Assembly (NCBI GenBank): GCA_913055915.1
Contig: CAJXKL010000003.1
Coordinates: 62,001 to 126,000 of the forward strand
Direction: 5' to 3'
Source: an uncultured Candidatus Nemicrothrix sp.
GTDB lineage: Bacteria > Actinomycetota > Acidimicrobiia > Acidimicrobiales > MedAcidi-G1
DNA: 64,000 nt
Shown here: positions 8,898 to 18,226 of the stretch, in pieces
Layout: every line of letters starts with the position of its first letter
Numbering within the stretch: position 1 is the stretch's first letter
Translations under genes and position numbers: made by a program
Notes under the pieces: model-generated
The model's input: the letters and a program-made list of their open reading frames with translations, nothing else
Database searches by the model: none
Told to the model about the DNA's origin: nothing

Positions 8898-10301
8898 TCA
8901 GGCTCGACACACTCCGTCGGACACGGCAGCGGCAGCCACGGCTTCGGCCACCGCGTAGGGAACCAACTTGTCGAAAACGGAGGGAACCACAAAGCCCGGC
9001 TCCAGGTCCTCGTCGGACACCGAGTCGGCTATTGCCCGGGCGGCGGCGATCTTCATGTTCTCGGTGATGTCGGTGGCGCCGGCATCAAACGCACCGCGGA
9101 ATATTCCCGGGAATGCCAAAACGTTGTTGATCTGGTTCGGATAGTCGCTGCGGCCCGTAGCCATTACCGCTGCAAGGCCGTCGGCTTCCTCTGGGCGTAT
9201 CTCAGGCTCAGGGTTGGCCATGGCGAACACGATCGGATCAGGTGCCATCGTGCGCAGGTCGGCGGCATCGATGAGGCCCGGACCGCTGACACCGACGAAC
9301 ACGTCGGCACCCCGGAGCACATCCTGGAGGCTGCCCACCCTGCGGTCCGGGTTGGTGTGTTCAGCGAACCATTCCTTGGCGAAGTTGAGCCCGTCGCGCC
9401 CCGAGTAGACGGCGCCGGCCCGGTCCACGCCGACCAGCTCGCCCACACCCGCATTGCGGAGGATCTTCCCGACGGCCACACCGGCCGCACCCATACCCGC
9501 TATCACGACGGAGAGGTCCCCGATTTCACGACCCGTGAGCTTGAGAGAGTTCCACAGGGCTGCCAGAACAACCACGGCTGTTCCGTGCTGGTCGTCATGG
9601 AACACGGGAATGTCGAGTGCCTCCTTGAGGGCGTCCTCGACCTCGAAGGCAGCCGGTGCAGCGATGTCCTCCAAATTGATTCCGCCGAATACGGGCGCCA
9701 GGCGTATGACCGCCTCGACGATCTGTTCGGGATCGTCCACGTCGAGACAGATCGGGAAGGCGTCGACCCCTCCGAACTCCTTGAACAGGAGGGCCTTGCC
9801 CTCCATGACCGGGAGCGCCGCCTCAGGGCCGATGTCACCGAGCCCCAGGACGGCGGTTCCGTCGGTGACGATTGCGACGGTGTTCTTCTTGATGGTCAGC
9901 TCGTGCACCCGGGTTGGGTCGTCGTGGATTGCCATACAGACGCGGGCAACGCCTGGCGTATAGGCCATGGACAGGTCGTGGGCGTCTCCCACCGAAACCA
10001 ACGGGAGCACCTCGATCTTGCCTCCCTCGTGCATGTCGAACGTCCGGTCGAACCACGAGATGACACGAATACCTTCGAGCGCGTTGACGGCATCGAGGAC
10101 CGCCTGTGCGTGTGACTCCTCACGGCAGTTGACGACGATGTCATCGACGAGGAGGTCACCCTTGATGTCGAAACCGCCCATCGACATGATGTTGGCGCCG
10201 GCCTCGCCGATGGCAGTGGCGAGGCGCCCAAGGGTGTTGGGCACGTTGTCCATCGCCACCTTCATGTTCATCGAGTACGCCGCTGTGGAGAGGTACGCCA
10301 T
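8898..10301 (-). CDS. NAD-dependent malic enzyme with N-terminal ACT domain
   Basis: Oxidative decarboxylase turning malate into pyruvate and CO2, 467 residues. Residues about 10-80 form an ACT ligand-binding domain (starting MKVAMDNVPNTLGRL), so allosteric control by a small molecule is likely. The catalytic part carries YTPGVA, the FPICLDVDD and FHDDQHGTA metal/substrate motifs, and a GMGAAGVAVG Rossmann loop. ATG 10301 is chosen over an upstream frame extension because homology begins there. It lies 49 bases downstream of the pyrE-like gene at the tail of the purine run. Confidence 0.92.
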   Translation of the reverse strand: MAYLSTAAYSMNMKVAMDNVPNTLGRLATAIGEAGANIMSMGGFDIKGDLLVDDIVVNCREESHAQAVLDAVNALEGIRVISWFDRTFDMHEGGKIEVLPLVSVGDAHDLSMAYTPGVARVCMAIHDDPTRVHELTIKKNTVAIVTDGTAVLGLGDIGPEAALPVMEGKALLFKEFGGVDAFPICLDVDDPEQIVEAVIRLAPVFGGINLEDIAAPAAFEVEDALKEALDIPVFHDDQHGTAVVVLAALWNSLKLTGREIGDLSVVIAGMGAAGVAVGKILRNAGVGELVGVDRAGAVYSGRDGLNFAKEWFAEHTNPDRRVGSLQDVLRGADVFVGVSGPGLIDAADLRTMAPDPIVFAMANPEPEIRPEEADGLAAVMATGRSDYPNQINNVLAFPGIFRGAFDAGATDITENMKIAAARAIADSVSDEDLEPGFVVPSVFDKLVPYAVAEAVAAAAVSDGVCRA

Positions 10302-10350
10302 GGGCGGTGAGCCTACGGGGCAGGTGTGGTCGACGCTCCGGTGGCCGTGG

Positions 10351-10905
10351 TCACGGCCCCTCGTACGGGAAGCCCAGATCGGGTGCCGTGACGAGTGGGG
10401 TGAAGGGAATTCCGGCGACTTCGGCGGCGGCGCCACAGGTTCCTCCCCTGTCGACGACCGAGAGGACCAGCACCGGCTCGGCACCGAGTTCACGAACCAC
10501 CCTGGCCGCCTCGAGCGGTGAGGTTCCCCGGGTGACGGTGTCCTCACAGATCACCACCCGGTCACCGGGCCTGAGTGCCCCGGCTAGACGGCCCTCGACG
10601 CCGTGGTCCTTGGACTCCTTGCGGATGCTGAAGGAGCGGAGGCTGCGTCCCCGTGTCGCGGCAACAGCTGCGATTCCAAATGCAACCGGGTCAGCACCGG
10701 CGGTCAGGCCGCCGATAGCGGTCACATCCGGGGAAATGACCTCAAGCGCTGCCTCGGCGATGAGCAGGATCCCCTCGGGTCGACATGCCGACTGCTTGGC
10801 GTCGCAGAACCAGGTGCTCCGGCGACCCGACTTGAGGGTGAAGTCACCCGTGCGGATCGAGTGCTCGAGCAGGTGCTCGACAAGGGCTGACCGTCCTTCT
10901 CCCAT
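10351..10905 (-). CDS. pyrE: Orotate phosphoribosyltransferase
   Basis: Transfers phosphoribose from PRPP to orotate in pyrimidine synthesis, 184 residues. The N-terminus GDFTLKSGRRSTWFCDAK matches the orotate-binding start of PyrE. The flexible-loop region reads SIRKESKDHG, and the PRPP loop VVICEDTVTRGTS is intact. The ATG at 10905 lies 10 bases beyond the purM stop. A TAGGGT box 7 bases upstream (within the purM end) suggests a second, leaderless promoter inside the operon. The position next to purM is notable because the rest of the pyrimidine genes are not here. Confidence 0.9.
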   Translation of the reverse strand: MGEGRSALVEHLLEHSIRTGDFTLKSGRRSTWFCDAKQSACRPEGILLIAEAALEVISPDVTAIGGLTAGADPVAFGIAAVAATRGRSLRSFSIRKESKDHGVEGRLAGALRPGDRVVICEDTVTRGTSPLEAARVVRELGAEPVLVLSVVDRGGTCGAAAEVAGIPFTPLVTAPDLGFPYEGP

Positions 10906-10915
10906 GTCGCCGACC

Positions 10916-11950
10916 CTATCGACGGAGGTGGGCCACACCGGTGCCGTCGACCAGTTCTCCGATGACGCTGGCAGGGCGGTCGTGGGCGGCAAGCATGGTG
11001 ACCACCTCGTGCGCCTCTGCAGCGGACACGGCGATGACCATTCCCATTCCCATGTTGAAGACCCTGCCCATCTCATCGTCGGAAACATCGCCGATGGCCT
11101 GGAGTTCCCTGAAGATCCGTGGCGCTTCCCATGCTGTTGTGTCGACAACGGCGTCAACCGCGTCGCCCAGAACCCGCTGGAGGTTCCCCGGCAACCCGCC
11201 GCCGGTGATGTGTGCCACCGCATGCACCTCGTGTTCGGCCATTACTGCCAGCACAGCCGGCGCGTAGATGACGCTCGGGGCGAGCAACTCGTCGGCCAGG
11301 CTGGTCTCGGCGCCATCCCATGCCGGGTCGTCAAGGCCCCGACCGGCAGTGTCAAAGACCAGGCGCCTCGCCAGGGAAAAGCCGTTGGACCTCAGGTTCG
11401 GTGACTCCAGGCCCACGAGCACGTCTCCGGCAACGACTGCCGAACCGTCCAGGAGCGCTGTGCGCTCCACTGCCCCCACGACGAAGCCGACCAGGTCGAA
11501 CTGGTCGTCGGCCATGACCCCCGGGTGCTCGGCCATCTCGCCTCCGATGAGGGCACAGCCCGCCTCGACACAGCCAGCGGCGATACCACCCACCAGCTGC
11601 GCGACGGATGCAGGATCCAGATGCCCGACGGCCAGGTAGTCGAGGAAGAAGAGGGGCTCGGCTCCGACACACACGAGATCATCGACACACATGGCGACCA
11701 GATCCCGCCCGATCGACTCAAGGCGGCCCGTCTGCCTTGCGATTTCGGCCTTGGTGCCCACGCCATCGGTCGCGGAGACCAGGAGCGGATCAACAAAGCC
11801 CGTACGCCCGATGTCGAAGAGCCCGCCAAAGCCACCGATGTCGCCCACCACCTCGGGCCTGTACGTGGACCGCACCAGTGGCTTGATAAGTTGGACCGCC
11901 TCGTCGCCGGCGGCAAGGTCAACCCCGGCATCCCGGTAGTCGGAAGCCAT
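10916..11950 (-). CDS. purM: Phosphoribosylformylglycinamidine cyclo-ligase (AIR synthetase)
   Basis: ATP-dependent closure of FGAM to AIR, fifth step of purine synthesis, 344 residues. It starts MASDYRDAGVDL and carries the family elements SATDGVGTK, DDLVCVGAEPLFFLDYLA, ALIGGEMAEHPG and the late HITGGGLPGNL. The ATG at 11950 overlaps the last base of the purF stop codon, so translation is coupled. Confidence 0.96.
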   Translation of the reverse strand: MASDYRDAGVDLAAGDEAVQLIKPLVRSTYRPEVVGDIGGFGGLFDIGRTGFVDPLLVSATDGVGTKAEIARQTGRLESIGRDLVAMCVDDLVCVGAEPLFFLDYLAVGHLDPASVAQLVGGIAAGCVEAGCALIGGEMAEHPGVMADDQFDLVGFVVGAVERTALLDGSAVVAGDVLVGLESPNLRSNGFSLARRLVFDTAGRGLDDPAWDGAETSLADELLAPSVIYAPAVLAVMAEHEVHAVAHITGGGLPGNLQRVLGDAVDAVVDTTAWEAPRIFRELQAIGDVSDDEMGRVFNMGMGMVIAVSAAEAHEVVTMLAAHDRPASVIGELVDGTGVAHLRR

Positions 11951-13542
11951 CAGGTCCGACCGAACAGCTTGGCTGCGTCATCGGTCGGAAGGCCACTGTG
12001 GGGATCGTCGCCCAGGGTCTGGACTGCCTTCTCGCTTCCGTCCTTCAGGTCAGCCGGCTCCAGCAGGCTCTCTGACAGGTTCGAAGGGATCTCGACCGGG
12101 TACTCCCCGGTGAGACAGGCATCACAGAACCCGGCCCCCACCGCACCGGTCGATGCCATGAGACGGTCGATGGTCAGGTAGGCGAGGCTGTCGACATTGA
12201 GGTACTCACGGATCTCATCGACGGTGAGGCTTGCTGCGAGGAGTTCACCCCGGGAGCCTGTGTCCATTCCGTAGAAGCATGGCCAGCGGTACGGCGGTGA
12301 CGAGATGCGCATGTGCACCTCGCTGGCCCCGGCATCTCGCAGCATCCTGACCATTGCCCGGGTGGTGGTGCCCCTCACGATTGAGTCATCGACGACAATC
12401 AGGCGCTTGCCCTCGATGCTGTCGCGGAGGGGGTTCAGCTTCATACGGACGGCTGCAGCCCGTAAAGCCTGGTTGGGGGCTATGAACGTGCGTCCTATGT
12501 ACCTGTTCTTGACCAGGCCCTGGCCGTAGGGAATGCCCGAGGCCCTTGCAAAGCCCTCGGCGGCCGGCATTCCGGACTCGGGAACGCCCATGACCAGGTC
12601 GGCTTCGACCGGAGCCTGTTCTGCGAGGGCTTCCCCCATCCGTACCCGGGCATGGTGGACGCTCTGTCCATACAGCACGGCATCGGGCCGGGCGAAGTAG
12701 ATGAACTCGAACAGACAGAGGGTCGGGTCGATGGCATCTGAGGTGAACGGATGGAACGACCGGCATCCGGAGCCGTCGATAACCACCACCTCGCCCGGAT
12801 CCAGTTCGCGGACCATGTGGGCGCCGATCACGTCGAGGGCCGGGGTCTCCGAGGCCAGGACCCAGCCGCCATCGAGGCGCCCGAGGCACAGCGGGCGAAA
12901 ACCGTTGGGATCACGTACGCCGATGATGCGGTCGCGATCAGCCAGGACCAGCGAGAATGCTCCCCTGAGCATCAGCAGCACGGTGAGCAGCGCTGCATCG
13001 AAGGCCTCTCCGGCTTCAAGCTCCGGTGTAGCCCGCAACTCCGCTGCGAGCATTTCGGCAACCAGGTCGCTGTCGGAGGTCACGGTTCCGGGCAGCATCC
13101 CGGCAGCGGCGGCGAGCGCCTCGGTGTTGACGAGGTTGCCGTTGTGACCGAGAGCGAACTCGAAGTGGTCCACGCCACGGTAGACGGGCTGTGCGTTGCG
13201 CCAGGTGCTCGAACCAGATGTGGAGTAGCGGGTCTGGCCGATTGCCAGACCTCCGGTCAGCGCAGCGAGTGTGCGGTCGTCAAAGGTATTCGAGACGAGG
13301 CCCATGTCCTTGACGACGGTGAGGGTCTCGCCGTCGCTCACAGCCATGCCGGCAGACTCCTGGCCCCTGTGCTGGAGGGCGTAGAGGCCCAGGTAGGTGA
13401 GGTGGGCTACGGGCTGGCCTGGAGCGAAAACGCCGAAGATCCCACATGCCTCTCTGGGTGTGTCGTCGTCGGCCGAAGGGTGTGCAACGGGGTCCGTATC
13501 GTGTGATTTAGGGGCCCCCGGGCTGGTAGACACCCGCGACAT
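11950..13542 (-). CDS. purF: Amidophosphoribosyltransferase
   Basis: First committed enzyme of purine synthesis, making phosphoribosylamine from PRPP and glutamine. From ATG 13542 it has 530 residues. A propeptide of about 29 residues precedes the nucleophile Cys in REACGIFGV. The glutaminase part has LQHRGQESAG, and the transferase part has the PRPP loop VVDDSIVRGTT. Four Cys positioned like those of the Bacillus-type enzyme (LCLFEFIYF, WPCFYG, GFCDACLTG) indicate an oxygen-sensitive 4Fe-4S cluster. One base separates it from purL. Confidence 0.95.
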   Translation of the reverse strand: MSRVSTSPGAPKSHDTDPVAHPSADDDTPREACGIFGVFAPGQPVAHLTYLGLYALQHRGQESAGMAVSDGETLTVVKDMGLVSNTFDDRTLAALTGGLAIGQTRYSTSGSSTWRNAQPVYRGVDHFEFALGHNGNLVNTEALAAAAGMLPGTVTSDSDLVAEMLAAELRATPELEAGEAFDAALLTVLLMLRGAFSLVLADRDRIIGVRDPNGFRPLCLGRLDGGWVLASETPALDVIGAHMVRELDPGEVVVIDGSGCRSFHPFTSDAIDPTLCLFEFIYFARPDAVLYGQSVHHARVRMGEALAEQAPVEADLVMGVPESGMPAAEGFARASGIPYGQGLVKNRYIGRTFIAPNQALRAAAVRMKLNPLRDSIEGKRLIVVDDSIVRGTTTRAMVRMLRDAGASEVHMRISSPPYRWPCFYGMDTGSRGELLAASLTVDEIREYLNVDSLAYLTIDRLMASTGAVGAGFCDACLTGEYPVEIPSNLSESLLEPADLKDGSEKAVQTLGDDPHSGLPTDDAAKLFGRT

Positions 13543-13543
13543 T

Positions 13544-15757
13544 CTACCGACCGTCCGATTGGCGGTTGGTCGTGCCTGAGCCGAGGGCCTCGGGGAGACG
13601 ACCGGTGAACGCAGAGGTAAGCGCTGCAAGCGGCAGGTCAACCAGACCCTTCACGATGACACGGTCGCCGGTGGCGAGACCGATGCGCGATGCGTGGACC
13701 TCACCGTCTTCCGCACGGCGCAGGACCCCGGTCAGACACTCGGGGTCCACTGAGAGCACCACCCGGCTGGGACCCTCGCCGAACAGTGCCCGGTGGTCGC
13801 CGACACGTGCGACGTGCACTCCAACCCCGGACCGTGCCGCCATCTCAGCCAGGGCGACTCCGAGGCCTCCCGCCGAGAGGTCGTGGACCCCTTCTAGGAG
13901 GTCGTCGAACACCAGGCTTCTGACCAGGTCGGCGACCCTCATGTGCATGGCCGTGTCAACAGAGGGCATCTCGCCTCCGGGCGCTCCTTGCGAAGCACCC
14001 CAGAGCGATCCGCCCAGGCCGACCTCTTCGGGGCCCAACAGGACCAGGTGGTTCCCCTCGACGAGGCTGGCGCCGGGTGGCCGGGCATCGAGACGGTCGA
14101 CCAGGCCGAGCAGGCCGATGACCGGGGTCGGGGCGATGTCGGTTCCGGCCGACTCGTTGTAGAGGCTCACATTGCCACCGATCACCGGCACCCCGAATGC
14201 CTCGCACGCCTCGCTCATGCCGTCGACGGCCTCGGACAGTTGCCACATGACTTCTGGGTGTTCGGGGTTTCCGAAGTTGAGGCAGTTCACTACGGCCAGC
14301 GGGCGGGCACCCACACACGCCAGGTTCATCACCGCCTCAGAGACCACCAGGCCCGTTCCCTGTCGGGGGTCGACAGCGCACCATCGGTGGTTGCCATCGG
14401 TCGTGAGGGCTAGGCCCCTACCGGTGTCGAAGCCGGTGGTGGGATGCTTGAGCCGCAGAACCGTTGCGTCGTCGCCCGGGCCGACGACCGTGTTCAGGAA
14501 CAACTGGTGGTCGTACTGGCTGTAGACCCATGAGGGGTCGGCGAGCAGGTCCAGCAGGTCGACACCGGAATCTGTCGGGGAATCCAGGTCGTCGGCAGAC
14601 GGTCCGAGTGGGTGTCGGGGAGCTTCACGTGGGCGGTCATAGAGGGGTGCCTCGTCATCGAGTGAGGCTGCCGGGATATCAGCCAGGACCTCGCCATCGA
14701 AACCATCCATGATCCGGAGGAAGCCGCCCTCGGTTACTCGGCCGATTACAGCAGCGCGCACCTCCCATCTGTCGCAGATGGCCAGCACGCGTTCAAGGCC
14801 GTCGGGCTCGACGATTGCGAGCATCCGCTCCTGTGACTCACTGGTCATGACCTCGTGGGGTTCCATACCCGGCTCACGCCGGGGAACCGCCGACACGTCG
14901 ACGTCCATGCCGACACCGCCGCGCGATGCGGTCTCGCTGGTGGCGCACGTGAGACCGGCACCACCCAGGTCCTGGATGCCGACAACCAGGCCCTCGTCCA
15001 GCAGTTGGAGGCATGCCTCGATCAGGCGCTTCTCCTCGAACGGATCGCCAACTTGAACGCTCGGCCTCTTGTCGCTGTCGTCTGCCTCGGAGAAGCCGGC
15101 CGAGGCCAGCACGCTCACACCTCCGATGCCGTCACGACCGGTGCTGGAGCCCAGCAGGACGGCCAGGTTCCCGACTCCTGACGCCTGACCCAGTACCAAC
15201 CTCTCCGTCGGTAGCACGCCCAGACACAACACGTTGACCAACGGGTTGCCCGTGTAGGTCTCGTCGAATACGACCTCGCCGCCGACGGTGGGTACCCCGA
15301 CGGCGTTGCCATAACCCGACACGCCGGAAACCACCCCTTCGGCAATCCAGCGACTTCGTGGGTCGTCCAGCGGTCCGAACCGGAGCGGGTCCATCAGGGC
15401 TATGGGCCTGGCCCCCATGGTGAAGATGTCCCTGAGTATTCCGCCCACCCCAGTCGCTGCTCCCTGATAGGGCTCAATGGCAGAAGGATGGTTATGCGAT
15501 TCGATCCGGATTGCTGCAGCGATTCCGTCACCCACATCCACAACCCCGGCGTTCTCACCGGGCCCGACGAGAACCCAGGGCGCCTCGGTCGGAAGGCGCC
15601 TTAGATGGATTCGACTGCTCTTGTAGGAACAGTGCTCGGACCACATCACCGAGTACATGGCGAGTTCGAGCGGGTTCGCCGCACGATCCAATATCTCGTC
15701 AATCCGTCCAGCTTCGTCGTCGGTGAGACCGAGGGCTCGGTGGAGGGGTTGGCTCAC
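13544..15757 (-). CDS. purL: Phosphoribosylformylglycinamidine synthase, large subunit
   Basis: ATP-dependent amidation of FGAR to FGAM, 737 residues. This is the small-type PurL that works with separate PurQ and PurS, both encoded nearby. Recognisable parts are [65 protein letters not shown]-like sequence and [16 protein letters not shown]. It starts with GTG at 15757. A TACGGT box 8 bases upstream suggests transcription restarts here, downstream of the opposite-strand gene that splits the purine run. Confidence 0.96.
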   Translation of the reverse strand: MSQPLHRALGLTDDEAGRIDEILDRAANPLELAMYSVMWSEHCSYKSSRIHLRRLPTEAPWVLVGPGENAGVVDVGDGIAAAIRIESHNHPSAIEPYQGAATGVGGILRDIFTMGARPIALMDPLRFGPLDDPRSRWIAEGVVSGVSGYGNAVGVPTVGGEVVFDETYTGNPLVNVLCLGVLPTERLVLGQASGVGNLAVLLGSSTGRDGIGGVSVLASAGFSEADDSDKRPSVQVGDPFEEKRLIEACLQLLDEGLVVGIQDLGGAGLTCATSETASRGGVGMDVDVSAVPRREPGMEPHEVMTSESQERMLAIVEPDGLERVLAICDRWEVRAAVIGRVTEGGFLRIMDGFDGEVLADIPAASLDDEAPLYDRPREAPRHPLGPSADDLDSPTDSGVDLLDLLADPSWVYSQYDHQLFLNTVVGPGDDATVLRLKHPTTGFDTGRGLALTTDGNHRWCAVDPRQGTGLVVSEAVMNLACVGARPLAVVNCLNFGNPEHPEVMWQLSEAVDGMSEACEAFGVPVIGGNVSLYNESAGTDIAPTPVIGLLGLVDRLDARPPGASLVEGNHLVLLGPEEVGLGGSLWGASQGAPGGEMPSVDTAMHMRVADLVRSLVFDDLLEGVHDLSAGGLGVALAEMAARSGVGVHVARVGDHRALFGEGPSRVVLSVDPECLTGVLRRAEDGEVHASRIGLATGDRVIVKGLVDLPLAALTSAFTGRLPEALGSGTTNRQSDGR

Positions 15758-15849
15758 GGACCCGAACCGTAGCGGTAGAAGACCTACCCGTGGCGCCTCG
15801 TTGAATCGGTGCTGGAGGGACCAGAATCTATTCCCTAATCAGTTGGTTA

Positions 15850-15855
15850 TATACT
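15850..15855 (+). promoter_or_regulatory. Probable -10 box (TATACT) of the gene inserted in the pur run
   Basis: TATACT sits in a conspicuously AT-rich stretch (15825-15890) between the divergent purL and hypothetical-gene starts, 36 bases before the start codon. No good -35 hexamer is seen at 17-18 bases. GAGGTG at 15880-15885 serves as the ribosome site. Confidence 0.5.
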
Positions 15856-15890
15856 CCAGACATTCCACTAATTACTGTTGAGGTGAACAA

Positions 15891-16277
15891 ATGCCAAGAA
15901 ATAAATTGTCAGAGAAGGAGAAGGCTGAGAACAAGTCGGTTCGCGACTATCTGGATGCCCTTGATGCTAATAGGCCTACGCGTGGACGCAAGAGGACAGT
16001 CAAGAGCATCGGCGACAGGGTCACTGCAATAGAGGCATCACTTTCAGATGCGTCAGCCACCAAGAGGCTCACCCTGGTACAGGAACGCCTGGACCTCCAA
16101 GCTGAGATTGAGGCCCTCGCCGCGGCAGGCTCTGTCGACATGACGAGCCTGGAGGCATCGTTCGTCAACGCGGCCGCTGCCTACGGTGGCCGTAGGGGCA
16201 TCTCCTACGCGGCCTGGCGTGAGGTAGGAGTCTCGGCAGCGACCCTTAAGGCAGCCGGAATCAGACGTAGTACCTGA
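15891..16277 (+). CDS. Small basic protein of unknown function, coiled-coil plus helical C-terminus
   Basis: Not assigned to a named family. 128 residues from an ATG with a good ribosome site (GAGGTG, 5 bases away). Residues 1-40 are strongly charged with a basic patch TRGRKRTVKS near 35-44. Residues 40-82 form a heptad-like coiled coil. The C-terminal part (about 98-128) ends ISYAAWREVGVSAATLKAAGI and has the look of a small helical, possibly nucleic-acid-binding, module. It is the only + strand gene within the purA-to-malic-enzyme run and has its own AT-rich promoter. The first codons are less GC-rich than those of its neighbours. A nucleoid- or RNA-associated role is only a guess. Confidence 0.8.
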   Translation: MPRNKLSEKEKAENKSVRDYLDALDANRPTRGRKRTVKSIGDRVTAIEASLSDASATKRLTLVQERLDLQAEIEALAAAGSVDMTSLEASFVNAAAAYGGRRGISYAAWREVGVSAATLKAAGIRRST

Positions 16278-16331
16278 CCTGCTGTTCTGCCCTCGTGAAC
16301 TGTGGTGGAACGCCCGTTGGAAGGTGGGTGG

Positions 16332-16997
16332 TCAGGCAACCAGGTCGAGTAGGGAACCCAGCAAGACCGAACCGTCCGAGCTGCCCAACAGGTCGTTGCA
16401 GGCCCGCTCCGGATGCGGCATCAGACCGACCACGTTGCGACCCTCGTTGCAGACCCCTGCGATGTCGTCGACCGATCCGTTCGGATTGTCAACGTACCTG
16501 AGCACCACCCGGTCTTCGCCCTTCAACCTCGCAAGGGTCTCCTCATCACAGGTATAGTTACCTTCGAAGTGGTTGATTGGAATAGACAACTTGTCACCGG
16601 TTGATGCGCGGGAAGTGAGCGAAGAGTCGCTTGTTTCAACTCTGACCATCGATGGTTGACAGAGAAACTTCAGGCCTCTGTTCTTCTGTAGTGCCCCGGG
16701 TAACAGGCCTGCCTCGGTAAGAACCTGGAAGCCGTTGCAGATACCGACCACGGGACCACCGTCGGCGGCGAAACGTGACACGGCGGTCATCACCGGCGAG
16801 AACCTGGCTATGGCACCGGGCCGGAGGTAGTCACCGTGTGCGAACCCTCCGGGAACAATCACCGCGTCGACGCCACCGAGGTCCTCGTCACCGTGCCAGA
16901 GTAGGCGTCCCTCGCCCCCCAGATGGCTGACGGACTCGACGCAGTCCATTTCGCAGTTGCTGCCCGGGAACACGACAACGCCCACTACGCCGCTCAC
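16332..16997 (-). CDS. purQ: Phosphoribosylformylglycinamidine synthase, glutaminase subunit
   Basis: Class I glutamine amidotransferase of 221 residues that supplies ammonia to PurL. The start GVVVFPGSNCEMD, the nucleophile Cys in GICNGFQ and the His-Glu pair in MPHPERA are all present. The start overlaps the end of purS by 4 bases (ATGA). It ends facing the hypothetical gene, with 54 bases between their 3' ends. Confidence 0.96.
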   Translation of the reverse strand: MSGVVGVVVFPGSNCEMDCVESVSHLGGEGRLLWHGDEDLGGVDAVIVPGGFAHGDYLRPGAIARFSPVMTAVSRFAADGGPVVGICNGFQVLTEAGLLPGALQKNRGLKFLCQPSMVRVETSDSSLTSRASTGDKLSIPINHFEGNYTCDEETLARLKGEDRVVLRYVDNPNGSVDDIAGVCNEGRNVVGLMPHPERACNDLLGSSDGSVLLGSLLDLVA

Positions 16998-17257
16998 AGG
17001 TCGTCGCCTCCGGGTGAAACCGTTACGACGGCGTCTTCGATGACCGGGTTGGTGAGGAACGAGGCACAGAGGTCCTCGGAGTGGGTGACAGCCTGTTCCT
17101 CGTCGGCCGCCTCGATCGTGAAGCGGATGGTCTTTCCGACATGCACCCCGCTGACACCTTCGAAACCAAGGGCGGGCAACGCCCTTTCGATCGTGGTTCC
17201 GGCAGGGTCGGCGATACCGGACCTCAGCCTCACGTCCACCAGAACGGTGAACTTCAT
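16994..17257 (-). CDS. purS: Phosphoribosylformylglycinamidine synthase subunit PurS
   Basis: Small structural subunit (87 residues) that docks PurQ onto PurL. Typical layout: KFTVLVDVRLRSGIADPAGTTIERALPALGF, then VGKTIRFTIEA. ATG 17257 is preceded by GAGGG in CCGAGAGGGCAAC. An earlier in-frame start at 17302 would add unrelated residues and was rejected. It overlaps purQ by 4 bases. Confidence 0.95.
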   Translation of the reverse strand: MKFTVLVDVRLRSGIADPAGTTIERALPALGFEGVSGVHVGKTIRFTIEAADEEQAVTHSEDLCASFLTNPVIEDAVVTVSPGGDDL

Positions 17258-17285
17258 GTTGCCCTCTCGGGAAGAGTTGGATCCA

Positions 17286-18209
17286 TCAGGTTGTCGCCCC
17301 ACTCCCGGCTACTCCGGGCCAGTTGCCAAAGGACAGACCGGTGATGCGTTCGTAGGCCTCCACGTAGCGTGACGAGGTGGCGGTGACCACGTCGTCGGGA
17401 AGTGGAGGAGGTGGCGGTCGCTTGCCCCAGTCAAGGCCGTCGAGGTAGTCGCGGACCGGTTGTTTGTCGAACGAAGGCGGGGTGGCACCCGGGGCCCAGG
17501 TGTCAGCAGGCCAAAAACGTGAGGAATCCGGGGTGAGGACCTCATCGGCCAGCACCAGCTCACCGTCGATCAAGCCCATCTCGAACTTGGTGTCGGCGAT
17601 GATGATCCCGCGCTCGGCCGCCCAGCGAGCGCCCCGCAGATAGCACTCGAGGGCCACCTCACGTGACCGTTCCGCCAGATCACGGCCAATCAGGTCCACC
17701 GCCTGTTCGAACGAGATGTTGATGTCGTGTCCCTCATCGGCCTTCGTGGAAGGTGTGAACACGGGCTCTGCAAGTTGCGACGCCTCGAGCAGGTCCATGG
17801 GGAGCGTGATGCCGTGCATCGTCCCCGAGGCGGTGTACTCCTTCCAGGCCGAGCCGGTGATGTACCCGCGCACTATGCACTCGATAGGGAGCATCTCGGC
17901 CCTCCGGCAGAGCATGGTGCGGCCGACCCAGTCGGAGGGCAACCCGGCGCTGTGCCCGAGCAGGTGCGAGTCGACGTCTTCTGGAGTAGTGGCTACCAGG
18001 TGTCCGGGGACAACGTCTGACAGCAGGTCGAACCAGAACGCGGACATAGCGGTGAGGACACGACCCTTGTCGGGGATCGGCTCGGCCATGACCACGTCGA
18101 ATGCCGAGATCCGGTCGGAGGTGACCATCAACAACAGGTCTTCGTTGACCTCGTAGATGTCGCGGACCTTGCCGGAGTGAACGGGGGGTAGGTCCATGGC
18201 GTTGGTCAC
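17286..18209 (-). CDS. purC: Phosphoribosylaminoimidazole-succinocarboxamide synthase (SAICAR synthetase)
   Basis: ATP-dependent joining of aspartate to CAIR, 307 residues, the long version of the family. Motifs seen are HSGKVRDIYEV, SDRISAFDVVM, ECIVRGYITGSAWKEY and LVLADEVLTPDSSRFWP. A GTG at 18209 with GGAG 8 bases upstream and an ATG at 18197 are both possible starts. The GTG is used here. The gap to purB is 17 bases. Confidence 0.95.
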   Translation of the reverse strand: MTNAMDLPPVHSGKVRDIYEVNEDLLLMVTSDRISAFDVVMAEPIPDKGRVLTAMSAFWFDLLSDVVPGHLVATTPEDVDSHLLGHSAGLPSDWVGRTMLCRRAEMLPIECIVRGYITGSAWKEYTASGTMHGITLPMDLLEASQLAEPVFTPSTKADEGHDINISFEQAVDLIGRDLAERSREVALECYLRGARWAAERGIIIADTKFEMGLIDGELVLADEVLTPDSSRFWPADTWAPGATPPSFDKQPVRDYLDGLDWGKRPPPPPLPDDVVTATSSRYVEAYERITGLSFGNWPGVAGSGATT

Positions 18210-18226
18210 GGCGACTCCGGAACGGG

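Noticed and set aside
9357-10115. 252-codon + strand open frame within malic enzyme
   Set aside because: Antisense shadow; the opposite strand encodes continuous malic-enzyme homology.
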